The translations under genes were made by a program, and so were the position numbers. Below the pieces are notes generated by a model. That model was not told where the DNA came from, searched no databases, and saw only the letters and a program-made list of their open reading frames with translations. This document shows, piece by piece, positions 47,781 through 61,146 of a DNA stretch of 64,000 nt. The stretch is taken from the NCBI GenBank assembly GCA_029224185.1, contig JANZKI010000098.1:78001-142000 (forward strand). The letters are read 5' to 3'. This DNA comes from Karalla daura. Its lineage: Eukaryota > Chordata > Actinopteri > Chaetodontiformes > Leiognathidae. The stretch's first letter is position 1; every line of letters begins with the position of its first letter.

Positions 47781-50357
47781 GTGATAAACATTTGGCTCTA
47801 TGGAGACTGCGCTTCCACCTATCTGGAATACGAGCTCACTGTCACGCCGTAGGGGATAGTTTCCAGAACACCATGACGCGATTTGGTGTGTGTACCATGA
47901 AAAAAGTGGCCACAGTCGCGAGGAGAAGTGTAAGGTTTAACATTGATGTCAGCTGTTGGAAATTGAATGGGGGCTTTAGGAGGGAAAAGGCTGCACTGGG
48001 CCTACGATGATGCTCATCGTTTAAATTTCACAAGGCGCACGGGTTTATTGCCTACCCCGCATGAGAGAGCACCAATGTTCCTACAAAACTGGAAAAAATA
48101 ATTTGTCTGCTGCATAGGGTGTGGCTGGGAGCAGCGTGAAAAGAGCGAAACGAGAGCTGATTTTTAAGCGATCCCGCATGTCGCACGGGGCTATGAAGAG
48201 ATTGGACATGCCCAATGCTGAGGGGGCCCTTTCCCACTCTGCGAGTCTCCCAGGGACTGTGCCATCTGCTGGGGTGCATTGAAGCTGGACGCCTCATCAC
48301 TTTGTATGACCATGTGAGCAGAGGAGACATTGGAGCAGGTACCTGAGCACATGGTTGTCGAGAAATGGTGCTGCTGAAAAACCATACAACCTATCAGCGT
48401 GCAACACGCTACACAAACACACCACCAGATTCTTCAATTTTTGAAATGAAAATGAAGTTTCAAAGTCAAAGTATGGCAACGTTGCGAATGTTTGTTTGTG
48501 GAGTTCTGTTTTTCCCATTCATTCTTATGGGAAAAAGCCAAATTGGCGAAGTGAGAAACATTTGGCTCTATGGAGACTGCGCTTCCACCTATCTGGAATA
48601 CGAGCTCACTGTCACGCCGTAGGGGATAGTTTCCAGAACACCATGACGCGATTTGGTGTGTGTACCATGAAAAAAGTGGCCACAGTCGCGAGGAGAAGTG
48701 TAAGGTTTAACATTGATGTCAGCTGTTGGAAATTGAATGGGGGCTCAAGGAGGGAAAAGGCTGCACTGGGCCTACGATGATGCTCATCGTTTAAATTTCA
48801 CAAGGCACACGGGTTTATTGCCTACCCCGCATGAGAGAGCACCAATGTTCCTACAAAACTGGAAAAAAGAATTTGTCTGCTGCATAGGGTGTGGCTGGGA
48901 GCAGCGTGAAAAGAGCGAAACGAGAGCTGATTTTTAAGCGATCCCGCATGTCGCACGGGGCTATGAAGAGATTGGACATGCCCAATGCTGAGGGGGCCCT
49001 TTCCCACTCTGCGAGTCTCCCAGGGACTGTGCCATCTGCTGGGGTGCATTGAAGCTGTACGCCTCATCACTTTGTATGACCATGTGAGCAGAGGAGACAT
49101 TGGAGCAGGTACCTGAGCACATGGTTGTCGAGAAATGGTGCTGCTGAAAAACCATACAACCTATCAGCGTGCAACTCGCTACACAAACACACCACCAGAT
49201 TCTTCAATTTTTGAAATGAAAATGAAGTTTCAAAGTCAAAGTATGGCAACGTTGCGAATGTTTGTTTGTGGAGTTCTTTTTTTCCCATTCATTCTTATGG
49301 GAAAAAGCCAAATTGGCGAAGTGATAAACATTTGGCTCTATGGAGACTGCGCTTTCACCAATCTGGAATACGAGCTCACTGTCACGCCGTAGGGGATAGT
49401 CTCCAGAATGCCATGACGCGATCTGGTGTGTGTACCATGAAAACTGTGGCCACAGTCGCGAGGAGAAGTGCAACGTTTAACATTGATGGCAGCGGTGGGA
49501 AAATGAATGGGGGCTTAAGGAGGGAAAAGGCTGCACTGGGCCTACGATGATGCTCGTCGTTTAAATTTCACAAGGCGCACGGGTTTCTGGCCTTCCCCGC
49601 ATGAGAGAGCACCAATGTTCCTACAAAACTGGAAAAAAGAATTTGTCTGCTGCTCAGGGTGTGGCTGGGAGCAGCGTGAAAAGAGTGAAACGAGAGCTGA
49701 TTTTTAAGCGATCCCGCATGTCGCACGGGGCTATGAAGAGATTGGACATGCCCAATGCTGAGGGGGCCCTTTCCCACTCTGCGAGTCTCCCAGGGACTGT
49801 GCCATCTGCTGGGGTGCATTGAATCTGGACGCCTCATCACTTTCTATGACCATGTGAGCAGAGGAGACATTGGAGCAGGTACCTGAGCACATGGTTGTCG
49901 AGAAATGGTGCTGCTGAAAAACCATACAACCTATCAGCGTGCAACTCGCTACACAAACACACCACAAGATTCTTCAATTTTTGAAATGAAAATGAAGTTT
50001 CAAAGTCAAAGCATGGCAACGTTGCGAATGTTTGTTTGTGGAGTTCTGTTTTTCCCATTCATTCTTATGGGAAAAAGCCAAATTGGCCAAGTGAGAAACA
50101 TTTGGCTCTATGGAGACAACGCTTTCACCAATCTGGAATACGAGCTCACTGTCACGCCGTAGGGGAGAGTCTCCAGAATGCCCTGACACGATTTGGTGTG
50201 TGTACTATGAGAACTGTGGCCACAGTCGCGAGGAGAAGTGTAACGTTTAACATTGATGGCAGTGATGGAACAATGAATGGGGGCTTATGGAGAGAAAAGG
50301 CTGCACTGGGCCATACGATGAGGCTCGTCGTTTAAATTTCACAAGGCGCACGGGTTT
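47781..50357. repeat. Four-monomer higher-order unit, copy 2 (3082 bp step)
   Basis: This is the second copy of the 3082-bp unit; no internal difference was noticed. The two copies are separated by about 505 bp of m62, which is of the m14/m41 type and completes the fourth monomer of the period. This is the pattern expected of one recent tandem duplication by unequal exchange. Confidence 0.88.
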
Positions 50358-53300
50358 CTGGCCTGCCCCGCATGAGAGATCACCAATGTTCCTACAAAAC
50401 TGGAAAAAAGAATTTGTCTGCTGCTTAGGGTGTGGCTGGCAGCAGCGTGAAAAGAGCGAAACGAGAGCTGATTTTTAAGCGATCCCGCATGTCGGCCCTG
50501 TGCAAAGAAGAGATTGGACATGCCCAATGCTGACGGGGCCCTTTCAAACTCTGGGAGTCTCCCAGGGCCTGTGCCATCTGCTGGGGTGCATTGAAGCTGG
50601 ACGCCTCATCACTTTGTATTACCATGTAAGCAGAGGAGACAATGGAGCAGGTACCTGAGCACATGGTCGTCGAGAAGAGGTGCTGCTGAAAAACCATACA
50701 ACCTATCAGCGTGCAACTCGCTACACAAACACACCACAAGATTATTCAATTTTTGAAATGAAAATGAAGTTTCAAAGTCAAAGTATGGCAACGTTGCGAA
50801 TGTTTGTTTGTGGAGTTCTGTTTTTCCCATTCATTCTTATGGGAAAGAGCCTAATTGGCCAAGTGATAAACATTTGACTCTATGGAGACTGCGCTTTCAC
50901 CTATCTGGAATATGAGCTCACTGTCACGCCGTAGGGGACAGTCTCCAGAACGCCCTGACACGACTTGATGTGTGTAGTATGAGAACTGTGGCCACAGTCG
51001 CGAGGAGCAGTGTAATGTTTAACATTGATGGCAGTGGTGGGACAATGAATGGGGGCTTATGGAAAGAAAAGGCTGCACTGGGCCTACGATGAGGCTCGTC
51101 GTTTAAATTTCACAAGGCACACGGGTTTCTGGCCTGCCCCGCATGAGAGAGCACCAATGTTCCTACAAAACTGGAAAAGATAAGTTGTCTGCTGCTTAGG
51201 GTGTGGCTGGGAGCAGCGTGAAAAGAGCGAAACGAGAGCTGATTTTTAAGCGATCCCGCATGTCGGCCCGGTGCTATGAAGAGATTGGACATGCCCAATG
51301 CTGAGGGGGCCCTTTCAAACTCTGGGAGTCTCCCAGGGCCTGTGCCATCTGCTGGGGTGCATTGAAGCTGGACGCCTCATCACTTTGTATTACCATGTAA
51401 GCAGAGGAGACAATGGAGCAGGTACCTGAGCACTTGGTCGTCGAGACGAGGTGCTGCTGAAAAACCATACAACCTATCAGCGTGCAACTCGCTACACAAA
51501 CACACCACAAGATTATTCAATTTTTGAAATGAAAATGAAGTTTCAAAGTCAAAGTATGGCAACGTTGCGAATGTTTGTTTGTGGAGTTCTGTTTTTCCCA
51601 TTCATTCTTGTGGGAAAAAGCCAAATTGGCCAAGTGATAAACATTTGGCTCTATGGAGACAACGCCTTCCTCAATCTGGATTATGAGCTAACTGTCAAGC
51701 CGTAGGGGAGAGTTTCCAGTACGCCCTGACACGATTTGGTGTGTGTAATATGAGAACTGTGGCCACAGTCGCGAGGAGAAGTGTAACGTTTAACATTGAT
51801 GGCAGTGGTGGGACAATGAATGGGGGCTTATGGAGATAAAAGGCTGCACTGGGCCTACGATGAGGCTCGTCGTTTAAATTTCACAAGGCGCACGGGTTTA
51901 TGGCCTGCCCCGCATGAGAGAGCACCAATGTTCCTACAAAACTGGAAAAAAGAATTTGTCTGCTGTTTAGGGTGTGGCTGGGAGCAGCGTGAAAAGAGCG
52001 AAACGAAAGCTGATTTTTAAGCGATCCCGCATGTCGGCCCGGTGCTATGAAGAGATTGGACATGCCCAATGCTGAGGGGGCCCTTTCAAACTCTGGGAAT
52101 CTCCCAGGGCCTGTGCCATCTGCTGGGGTGCATTGAAGCTGGACGCCTCATCACTTTGTATTACCATGTAAGCAGAGGAGACAATGGAGCAGGTACCTGA
52201 GCACTTGGTCGTCGAGACGAGGTGCTGCTGAAAAACCATACAACCTATCAGCGTGCAACTCGCTACACAAACACACCACAAGATTATTCAATTTTTGAAA
52301 TGAAAATGAAGTTTCAAAGTCAAAGTATGGCAACGTTGCGAATGTTTGTTTGTGGAGTTCTGTTTTTCCCATTCATTCTTATGGGAAAAAGCCAAATTGG
52401 CCAAGTGATAAACATTTGGCTCTATGGAGACAACGCCTTCCTCAATCTGGATTATGAGCTAACTGTCAAGCCGTAGGGGAGAGTTTCCAGTACGCCCTGA
52501 CACGATTTGGTGTGTTTAGTTTGAGAACTGTGGCCACAGTCGCGAGGAGAAGTGTAAGGTTTTACATTGATGGCAGTGGTGGGACAATGAATGGGGGCTG
52601 TTGGAGAGAAAAGGCTGCACTGGGCCTACGATGAGGCTCGTCGTTTAAATTTCACAAGGCGCACGGGTTTATGGCCTGCCCCGCATGAGAGAGCACCAAT
52701 GTTCCTACAAAACTGGAAAAAAGAATTTGTCTGCTGCTTAGGGTGTGGCTGGGAGCAGCGTGAAAAGAGCGAAACGAGAGCTGATTTTTTAGCGATCCCG
52801 CATGTCGGCCCTGTGCTAAGAAGAGATTGGACATGCCCAATGCTGAGGGGGCCCTTTCAAACTCTGGGAGTCTCCCAGGGCCTGTGCCATCTGCTGGGGT
52901 GCATTGACGCTGGACGCCTCATCACTTTGTATTACCATGTAAGCAGAGGAGACAATGGAGCAGGTACCTGAGCACATGGTCGTCGAGAAGAGGTGCTGCT
53001 GAAAAACCATACAACCTATCAGCGTGCACCTCGCTACACAAACACACCACAAGATTCTTCAATTTTTGAAATGAAAATGAAGTTTCAAAGTCAAAGTATG
53101 GCAACGTTGCGAATGTTTGTTTGTGGAGTTCTGTTTTTCCCATTCATTCTTGTGGGAAAAAGCCAAATTGGCCAAGTGATAAACATTTGGCTCTATGGAG
53201 ACTGCGCTTTCACCTATCTGGAGCATGAGCTAACTGTCAAGCCGTAGGGGACAGTCTCCAGAACGCCCTGACACGATTTGGTGTGTGTAATATGAGAACT

Positions 53301-54018
53301 GTGGCCACAGTCGCGAGGAGAAGTATAACGTTTAACATTGATGGCAGTGGTGGGACAATGAATGGGGGCTTATGGAGATAAAAGGCTGCACTGGGCCTAC
53401 GATGAGGCTCGTCGTTTAAATTTCACAAGGCGCACGGGTTTATGGCCTGCCCCGCATGAGAGAGCACCAATGTTCCTACAAAACTGGAAAAAAGAATTTG
53501 TCTGCTGTTTAGGGTGTGGCTGGGAGCAGCGTGAAAAGAGCGAAACGAAAGCTGATTTTTAAGCGATCCCGCATGTCGGCCCGGTGCTATGAAGAGATTG
53601 GACATGCCCAATGTTGAGGGGGCCCTTTCAAACTCTGGGAATCTCCCAGGGCCTGTGCCATCTGCTGGGGTGCATTGAAGCTGGACGCCTCATCACTTTG
53701 TATTACCATGTCAGCAGAGGAGACATTGGAGCAGCTACCTGAGCACATGGTTGTCGAGAAATGGTGCTGCTGAAAAACCATACAACCTATCAGCGTGCAA
53801 CTCGCTACACAAACACACCACAAGATTATTCAATTTTTGAAATGAAAATGAAGTTTCAAAGTCAAAGTATGGCAACGTTGCGAATGTTTGTTTGTGGAGT
53901 TCTGTTTTTCCCATTCATTCTTATGGGAAAAAGCCAAATTGGCCAAGTGATAAACATTTGGCTCTATGGAGACAACGCTTTCACCAATCTGGAGCATGAG
54001 CTAACTGTCAAGCCGTAG
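50358..54018. repeat. Monomers m66 end to m70, local subfamily
   Basis: A local set of markers is confined to this part: gattattcaattt, gagcacttggtcg, cgagacgagg, ctgctgtttaggg and gaaacgaaagc. m68 and m70 match over about 375 bp at offset 1542. m70 contains a short foreign patch (53726 to before 53828) with acattggagcagctacc and gttgtcgagaaatgg, typical of m7, m34 and m72. Confidence 0.8.
52591..53247 (+). other. Longest near-continuous plus-strand frame in one monomer (not a supported gene)
   Basis: In m69 one plus-strand frame runs 218 codons with a single in-frame TGA at 52969-52971, inside the CAGGTACCTGAGC segment. In most other monomers the same frame also has a TAA at gatttttaagcg; here it reads tttttagcg with an added T and stays open. 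The upstream part is rich in R, W and C. The downstream part holds one hydrophobic stretch (about VCGVLFFPFIL). I recognise no domain. Between monomers the encoded residues change freely, frames shift by 1-bp indels and the TGA is never lost. I therefore treat the frame as non-coding, or at most a decayed coding ancestor. Confidence 0.4.
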
Positions 54019-57000
54019 GGGACAGTCTCCTGAATGCCCTGACACGATTTGGTGTGTGTAGTATGAGAACTGTGGCCACAGTCGCGAGGAGTAGTGTAAC
54101 GTTTAACATTGATGGCAGTGGTGGGACAATGAATGGGGGCTTATGGAGATAAAAGGCTGCACTGGGCCTACGATGAGGCTCGTCGTTTAAATTTCACAAG
54201 GCGCACGGGTTTATGGCCTGCCCCGCATGAGAGAGCACCAATGTTCCTACAAAACTGGAAAAAAGAATTTGTCTGCTGCTCAGGGTGTGGCTGGGAGCAG
54301 CGTGAAAAGAGCGAAACGAGAGCTGATTTTTACGCGATCCCGCATGTCGGCCCTGTGCAAAGAAGAGATTGGACATGCCCAATGCTGACGGGGCCCTTTC
54401 AAACTCTCGGAGTCTCCCAGGGCCTGTGCCATCTGCTGGGGTGCATTGAAGCTGGACGCCTCATCACTTTGTATTACCATGTAAGCAGAGGAGACAATGG
54501 AGCAGGTACCTGAGCACATGGTCGTCGAGAAGAGGTTCTGCTGAAAAACCATACAACCTATCAGCGTGCAACTCGCTACACAAACACACCACAAGATTCT
54601 TCAATTTTTGAAATGAAAATGAAGTTTCAAAGTCAAAGTATGGCAACGTTGCGAATGTTTGTTTGTGGAGTTCTGTTTTTCCCATTCATTCTTATGGGAA
54701 CAAGCCAAATTGGCCAAGTGATAAACATTTGGCTCTATGGAGACAACGCTTTCACCAATCTGAAGCATGAACTAACTGTCAAGCCGTAGGGGACAGTCTC
54801 CTGAATGCCCTGACACGATTTGGTGTGTGTAGTATGAGAACTGTGGCCACAGTCGCGAGGAGAAGTGCAAGGTTTTACATTGATGGCAGTGGTGGGACAA
54901 TGAATGGGGGCTTTAGAGAGAAAAGGCTGCACTGGGCCTACGATGAGGCTCGTCGTTTAAATTTCACAAGGCGCACGGGTTTATGGCCTGCCCCGCATGA
55001 GAGAGCACCAATGTTCCTACAAAACTGGAAAAAAGAATTTGTCTGCTGCTCAGGGTGTGGCTGGGAGCAGCGTGAAAAGAGTGAAACGAGAGCTGATTTT
55101 TAAGCGATCCCGCATGTCGCACGGGGCTATGAAGAGATTGGACATGCCCAATGCTGAGGGGGCCCTTTCCCACTCTGCGAGTCTCCCAGGGACTGTGCCA
55201 TCTGCTGGGGTGCATTGAATCTGGACGCCTCATCACTTTCTATGACCATGTGAGCAGAGGAGACATTGGAGCAGCTACCTGAGCACATGGTTGTCGAGAA
55301 ATGGTGCTGCTGAAAAACCATACAACCTATCAGCGTGCAACTCGCTACACAAACACACCACAAGATTCTTCAATTTTTGAAATGAAAATGAAGTTTCAAA
55401 GTCAAAGCATGGCAACGTTGCGAATGTTTGTTTGTGGAGTTCTGTTTTTCCCATTCATTCTTATGGGAAAAAGCCAAATTGGCCAAGTGAGAAACATTTG
55501 GCTCTATGGAGACAACGCTTTCACCAATCTGGAATACGAGCTCACTGTCACGCCGTAGGGGAGAGTCTCCAGAATGCCCTGACACGATTTGGTGTGTGTA
55601 CTATGAGAACTGTGGCCACAGTCGCGAGGAGAAGTGTAACGTTTAACATTGATGGCAGTGATGGAACAATGAATGGGGGCTTATGGAGAGAAAAGGCTGC
55701 ACTGGGCCATACGATGAGGCTCGTCGTTTAAATTTCACAAGGCGCACGGGTTTCTGGCCTGCCCCGCATGAGAGATCACCAATGTTCCAACAAAACTGGA
55801 AAAAAGAATTTGTCTGCTGCTTAGGGTGTGGCTGGCAGCAGCGTGAAAAGAGCGAAACGAGAGCTGATTTTTAAGCGATCCCGCATGTCGGCCCGGTGCT
55901 AAGAAGAGATTGGACATGCCCAATGCTGAGGGGGCCCTTTCAAACTCTGGGAGTCTCCCAGGGCCTGTGCCATCTGCTGGGGTGCATTGAAGCTGGACGC
56001 CTCATCACTTTGTATTACCACGTAAGCAGAGGAGACAATGGAGCAGGTACCTGAGCACATGGTTGTCGAGAAGAGGTGCTGCTGAAAAACCATACAACCT
56101 ATCAGCGTGCAACTCGCTACACAAACACACCACAAGATTCTCCAATTTTTGAAATGAAAATGAAGTTTCAAAGTCAAAGTATGGCAACGTTGCGAATGTT
56201 TGTTTGTGGAGTTCTGTTTTTCCCATTCATTCTTATGGGAAAAAGCCAAATTGGCGAAGTGAGAAACATTTGGCTCTATGGAGACTGCGCTTCCACCTAT
56301 CTGGAATACGAGCTCACTGTCACGCCGTAGGGGATAGTTTCCAGAACACCATGACGCGATTTGGTGTGTGTACCATGAAAAAAGTGGCCACAGTCGCGAG
56401 GAGAAGTGTAAGGTTTAACATTGATGGCAGCGGTGGGAAAATGAATGGGGGCTTAAGGAGGGAAAAGGCTGCACTGGGCCTACGATGATGCTCGTCGTTT
56501 AAATTTCACAAGGCGCACGGGTTTCTGGCCTGCCCCGCATGAGAGAGCACCAATGTTCCTACAAAACTGGAAAAAAGAATTTGTCTGCTGCTCAGGGTGT
56601 GGCTGGGAGCAGCGTGAAAAGAGTGAAACGAGAGCTGATTTTTAAGCGATCCCGCATGTCGGCCCTGTGCAAAGAAGAGATTGGACATGCCCAATGCTGA
56701 CGGGGCCCTTTCAAACTCTGGGAGTCTCCCAGGGCCTGTGCCATCTGCTGGGGTGCATTGAAGCTGGACGCCTCATCACTTTGTATTACCATGTAAGCAG
56801 AGGAGACAATGGAGCAGGTACCTGAGCACATGGTCGTCGAGAAGAGGTGCTGCTGAAAAACCATACAACCTATCAGCGTGCAACTCGCTACACAAACACA
56901 CCACAAGATTCTTCAATTTTTGAAATGAAAATGAAGTTTCAAAGTCAAAGTATGGCAACGTTGCGAATGTTTGTTTGTGGAGTTCTGTTTTTCCCATTCA

Positions 57001-58643
57001 TTCTTGTGGGAAAAAGGCAAATTGGCCAAGTGATAAACATTTGGCTCTATGGAGACAACGCCTTCCTAAATCTGGATTATGAGCTAACTGTCAAGCCGTA
57101 GGGGAGAGTTTCCAGTACGCCCTGACACGATTTGGGGTGTGTAGTTTGAGAACTGTGGCCACAGTCGCGAGGAGAAGTGTAAGGTTTTACATTGATGGCA
57201 GTGGTGGGACAATGAATGGGGGCTTATGGAGAGAAAAGGCTGCACTGGGCCTACGATGAGGCTAGTCGTTTAAATTTCACAAGGCGCACGGGTTTATGGC
57301 CTGCCCCGCATGAGAGAGCACCAATGTTCCTACAAAATTGGAAAAAAGAATTTGTCTGCTGCTGAGGGTGTGGCTGGGAGCAGCGTGCAAAGAGCGAAAC
57401 GAGAGCTGATTTTTAAGCGATCCCGCATGTCGGCCCTGTGCTAAGAAGAGATTGGACATGCCCAATGCTGACGGGGCCCTTTCAAACTCTGGGAGTCTCC
57501 CAGGGCCTGTGCCATCTGCTGGGGTGCATTGAAGCTGGACGCCTCATCACTTTGTATTACCATGTAAGCAGAGGAGACAATGGAGCAGGTACCTGAGCAC
57601 ATGGTCGTCGAGAAGAGGTGCTGCTGAAAAACCATACAACCTATCAGCGTGCACCTCGCTACACAAACACACCACAAGATTCTTCAATTTTTGAAATGAA
57701 AATGAAGTTTGAAAGTCAAAGTATGGCAACGTTGCGAATGTTAGTTTGTGGAGTTCTGTTTTTCCCATTCATTCTTGTGGGAAAAAGCCAAATTGGCCAA
57801 GTGATAAACATTTGGCTCTATGGAGACAACGCCTTCCTAAATCTGGATTATGAGCTAACTGTCAAGCCGTAGGGGAGAGTTTCCAGTACGCCCTGACACG
57901 ATTTGGTGTGTGTAGTTTGAGAACTGTGGCCACAGTCGCGAGGAGAAGTGTAAGGTTTTTCATTGATGGCAGTGGTGGGACAATGAATGGGGGCTTTTGG
58001 AGAGAAAAGGCTGCACTGGGCCTACGATGAGGCTCGTCGTTTAAATTTCACAAGGCGCACGGGTTTCTGGCCTGCCCCGCATGAGAGATCACCAATGTTC
58101 CTACAAAACTGGAAAAAAGAATTTGTCTGCTGCTTAGGGTGTGGCTGGGAGCAGCGTGAAAAGAGCGAAACGAGAGCTGATTTTTAAGCGATCCCGCATG
58201 TCGGCCCTGTGCAAAGAAGAGATTGGACATGCCCAATGCTGAGGGGGCCCTTTCAAACTCTGGGAGTCTCCCAGGGCCTGTGCCATCTGCTGGGGTGCAT
58301 TGAAGCTGGACGCCTCATCACTTTGTATTACCATGTAAGCAGAGGAGACAATGGAGCAGGTACCTGAGCACATGGTCGTCGAGAAGAGGTGCTGCTGAAA
58401 AACCATACAACCTATCAGCGTGCACCTCGCTACACAAACACACCACAAGATTCTTCAATTTTTGAAATGAAAATGAAGTTTCAAAGTCAAAGTATGGCAA
58501 CGTTGCGAATGTTTGTTTGTGGAGTTCTGTTTTTCCCATTCATTCTTGTGGGAAAAAGCCAAATTGGCCAAGTGATAAACATTTGGCTCTGTGGAGACAA
58601 CGCTTTCACCAATCTGGAGCTTGAGCTAACTGTCAAGCCGTAG
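54019..58643. repeat. Monomers m71 to m76, mixed subfamilies
   Basis: m71 and m72 share the private ctcctgaatgcc near their starts. m72 and m73 repeat the m7/m34-like pair (gcagctacctg in m72, then cagtgatggaac and gggccatacg in m73). m74 and m75 resemble m57 and m58. m76 matches m13 and m40 (cttttggagag, ctctgtggag, gcttgagc) except for gagatcacc. Successive units here are more unlike each other than in the recently duplicated blocks. Confidence 0.75.
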
Positions 58644-61146
58644 GGGACAGTCTCCAGAACGCCCTGACACGATTTGGTGTGTGTAATATGAGAACTGTGG
58701 CCACAGTCGCGAGGAGAAGTATAACGTTTAACATTGATGGCAGTGGTGGGACAATGAATGGGGGCTTTAGGAGGGAAAAGGCTGCACTGGGCCTACGATG
58801 ATGCTCGTCGTTTAAATTTCACAAGGTGCACGGGTTTATGGCCTGCCCCGGATGAGAGAGCACCAATGTTCCTACAAAACTGGAAAAAAAAATTTGTGTG
58901 CTGCTTAGGGCGTGGCTGGGAGCAGCGTGAAAAGAGCGAAACGAGAGCTGATTTTTAAGCGATCCCGCATGTCGGCCCGGTGCTAAGAAGAGGTTGGACA
59001 TGCCCAATGCTGAGGGGGCCCTTTCCCACTCTGCGAGTCTCCCAGGGCCTGTGCCATCTGCTGGGGTGCATTGAAGCTGGACGCCTCATCACTTTGTATG
59101 ACCATGTGAGCAGAGGAGACATTGGAGCAGGTACCTGAGCACATGGTTGTCGAGAAATGGTGCTGCTGAAAAACCATACAACCTATCAGCGTGCAACTCG
59201 CTACACAAACACACCACCAGATTCTTCAATTTTTGAAATGAAAATGAAGTTTCAAAGTCAAAGTATGGCAACGTTGCGAATGTTTGTTTGTGGAGTTCTT
59301 TTTTTCCCATTCATTCTTATGGGAAAAAGCCAAAATGGCGAAGTGATAAACATTTGGCTCTGTGGAGACTGCGCTTCCACCTATCTGGAATACGAGCTCA
59401 CTGTCACGCCGTAGGGGATAGTTTCCAGAACACCATGACGCGATTTGGTGTGTGTACCATGAAAAAAGTGGCCACAGTCGCGAGGAGAAGTGTAAGGTTT
59501 CACATTGATGTCAGCTGTTGGAAATTGAATGGGGGCTTTAGGAGGGAAAAGGCTGCACTGGGCCTACGATGATGCTCATCGTTTAAATTTCACAAGGCGC
59601 ACGGGTTTATTGCCTACCCCGCATGAGAGAGCACCAATGTTCCTACAAAACTGGAAAAAAGAATTTGTCTGCTGCATAGGGTGTGGCTGGGAGCAGCGTG
59701 AAAAGAGCAAAACGAGAGCTGATTTTTAAGCGATCCCGCATGTCGCACGGGGCTATGAAGAGATTGGACATGCCCAATGCTGAGGGGGCCCTTTCCCACT
59801 CTGCGAGTCTCCCAGGGACTGTGCCATCTGCTGGGGTGCATTGAAGCTGGACGCCTCATCACTTTGTATGACCATGTGAGCAGAGGAGACATTGGAGCAG
59901 GTACCTGAGCACATGGTTGTCGAGAAATGGTGCTGCTGAAAAACCATACAACCTATCAGCGTGCAACTCGCTACACAAACACACCACCAGATTCTTCAAT
60001 TTTTGAAATGAAAATGAAGTTTCAAAGTCAAAGTATGGCAACGTTGCGAATGTTTGTTTGTGGAGTTCTGTTTTTCCCATTCATTCTTATGGGAAAAAGC
60101 CAAATTGGCGAAGTGAGAAACATTTGGCTCTATGGAGACTGCGCTTCCACCTATCTGGAATACGAGCTCACTGTCACGCCGTAGGGGATAGTTTCCAGAA
60201 CACCATGACGCGATTTGGTGTGTGTACCATGAAAAAAGTGGCCACAGTCGCGAGGAGAAGTGTAAGGTTTAACATTGATGTCAGCTGTTGGAAATTGAAT
60301 GGGGGCTTAAGGAGGGAAAAGGCTGCACTGGGCCTACGATGATGCTCATCGTTTAAATTTCACAAGGCGCACGGGTTTATTGCCTACCCCGCATGAGAGA
60401 GCACCAATGTTCCTACAAAACTGGAAAAAATAATTTGTCTGCTGCATAGGGTGTGGCTGGGAGCAGCGTGAAAAGAGCGAAACGAGAGCTGATTTTTAAG
60501 CGATCCCGCATGTCGCACGGGGCTATGAAGAGATTGGACATGCCCAATGCTGAGGGGGCCCTTTCCCACTCTGCGAGTCTCCCAGGGACTGTGCCATCTG
60601 CTGGGGTGCATTGAAGCTGGACGCCTCATCACTTTGTATGACCATGTGAGCAGAGGAGACATTGGAGCAGGTACCTGAGCACATGGTTGTCGAGAAATGG
60701 TGCTGCTGAAAAACCATACAACCTATCAGCGTGCAACTCGCTACACAAACACACCACCAGATTCTTCAATTTTTGAAATGAAAATGAAGTTTCAAAGTCA
60801 AAGTATGGCAACGTTGCGAATGTTTGTTTGTGGAGTTCTTTTTTTCCCATTCATTCTTATGGGAAAAAGCCAAATTGGCGAAGTGATAAACATTTGGCTC
60901 TATGGAGACTGCGCTTTCACCAATCTGGAATACGAGATCACTGTCACGCCGTAGGGGATAGTCTCCAGAATGCCATGACGCGATCTGGTGTGTGTACCAT
61001 GAAAACTGTGGCCACAGTCGCGAGGAGAAGTGCAACGTTTAACATTGATGGCAGCGGTGGGAAAATGAATGGGGGCTTAAGGAGGGAAAAGGCTGCACTG
61101 GGCCTACGATGATGCTCGTCGTTTAAATTTCACAAGGCGCACGGGT
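58644..61146. repeat. Cassette monomers m77 to m80 start
   Basis: m77 is of the m14/m41 type with a private ctgtggagactgc. m78 and m79 are of the gatgtcagctgttgg, accatgaaaaaagtgg type, as at m42-m45, m59-m60 and m63-m64. m80 begins with the gcagcggtgggaaaatg type. This is a fourth occurrence of the same subfamily order. Confidence 0.78.
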
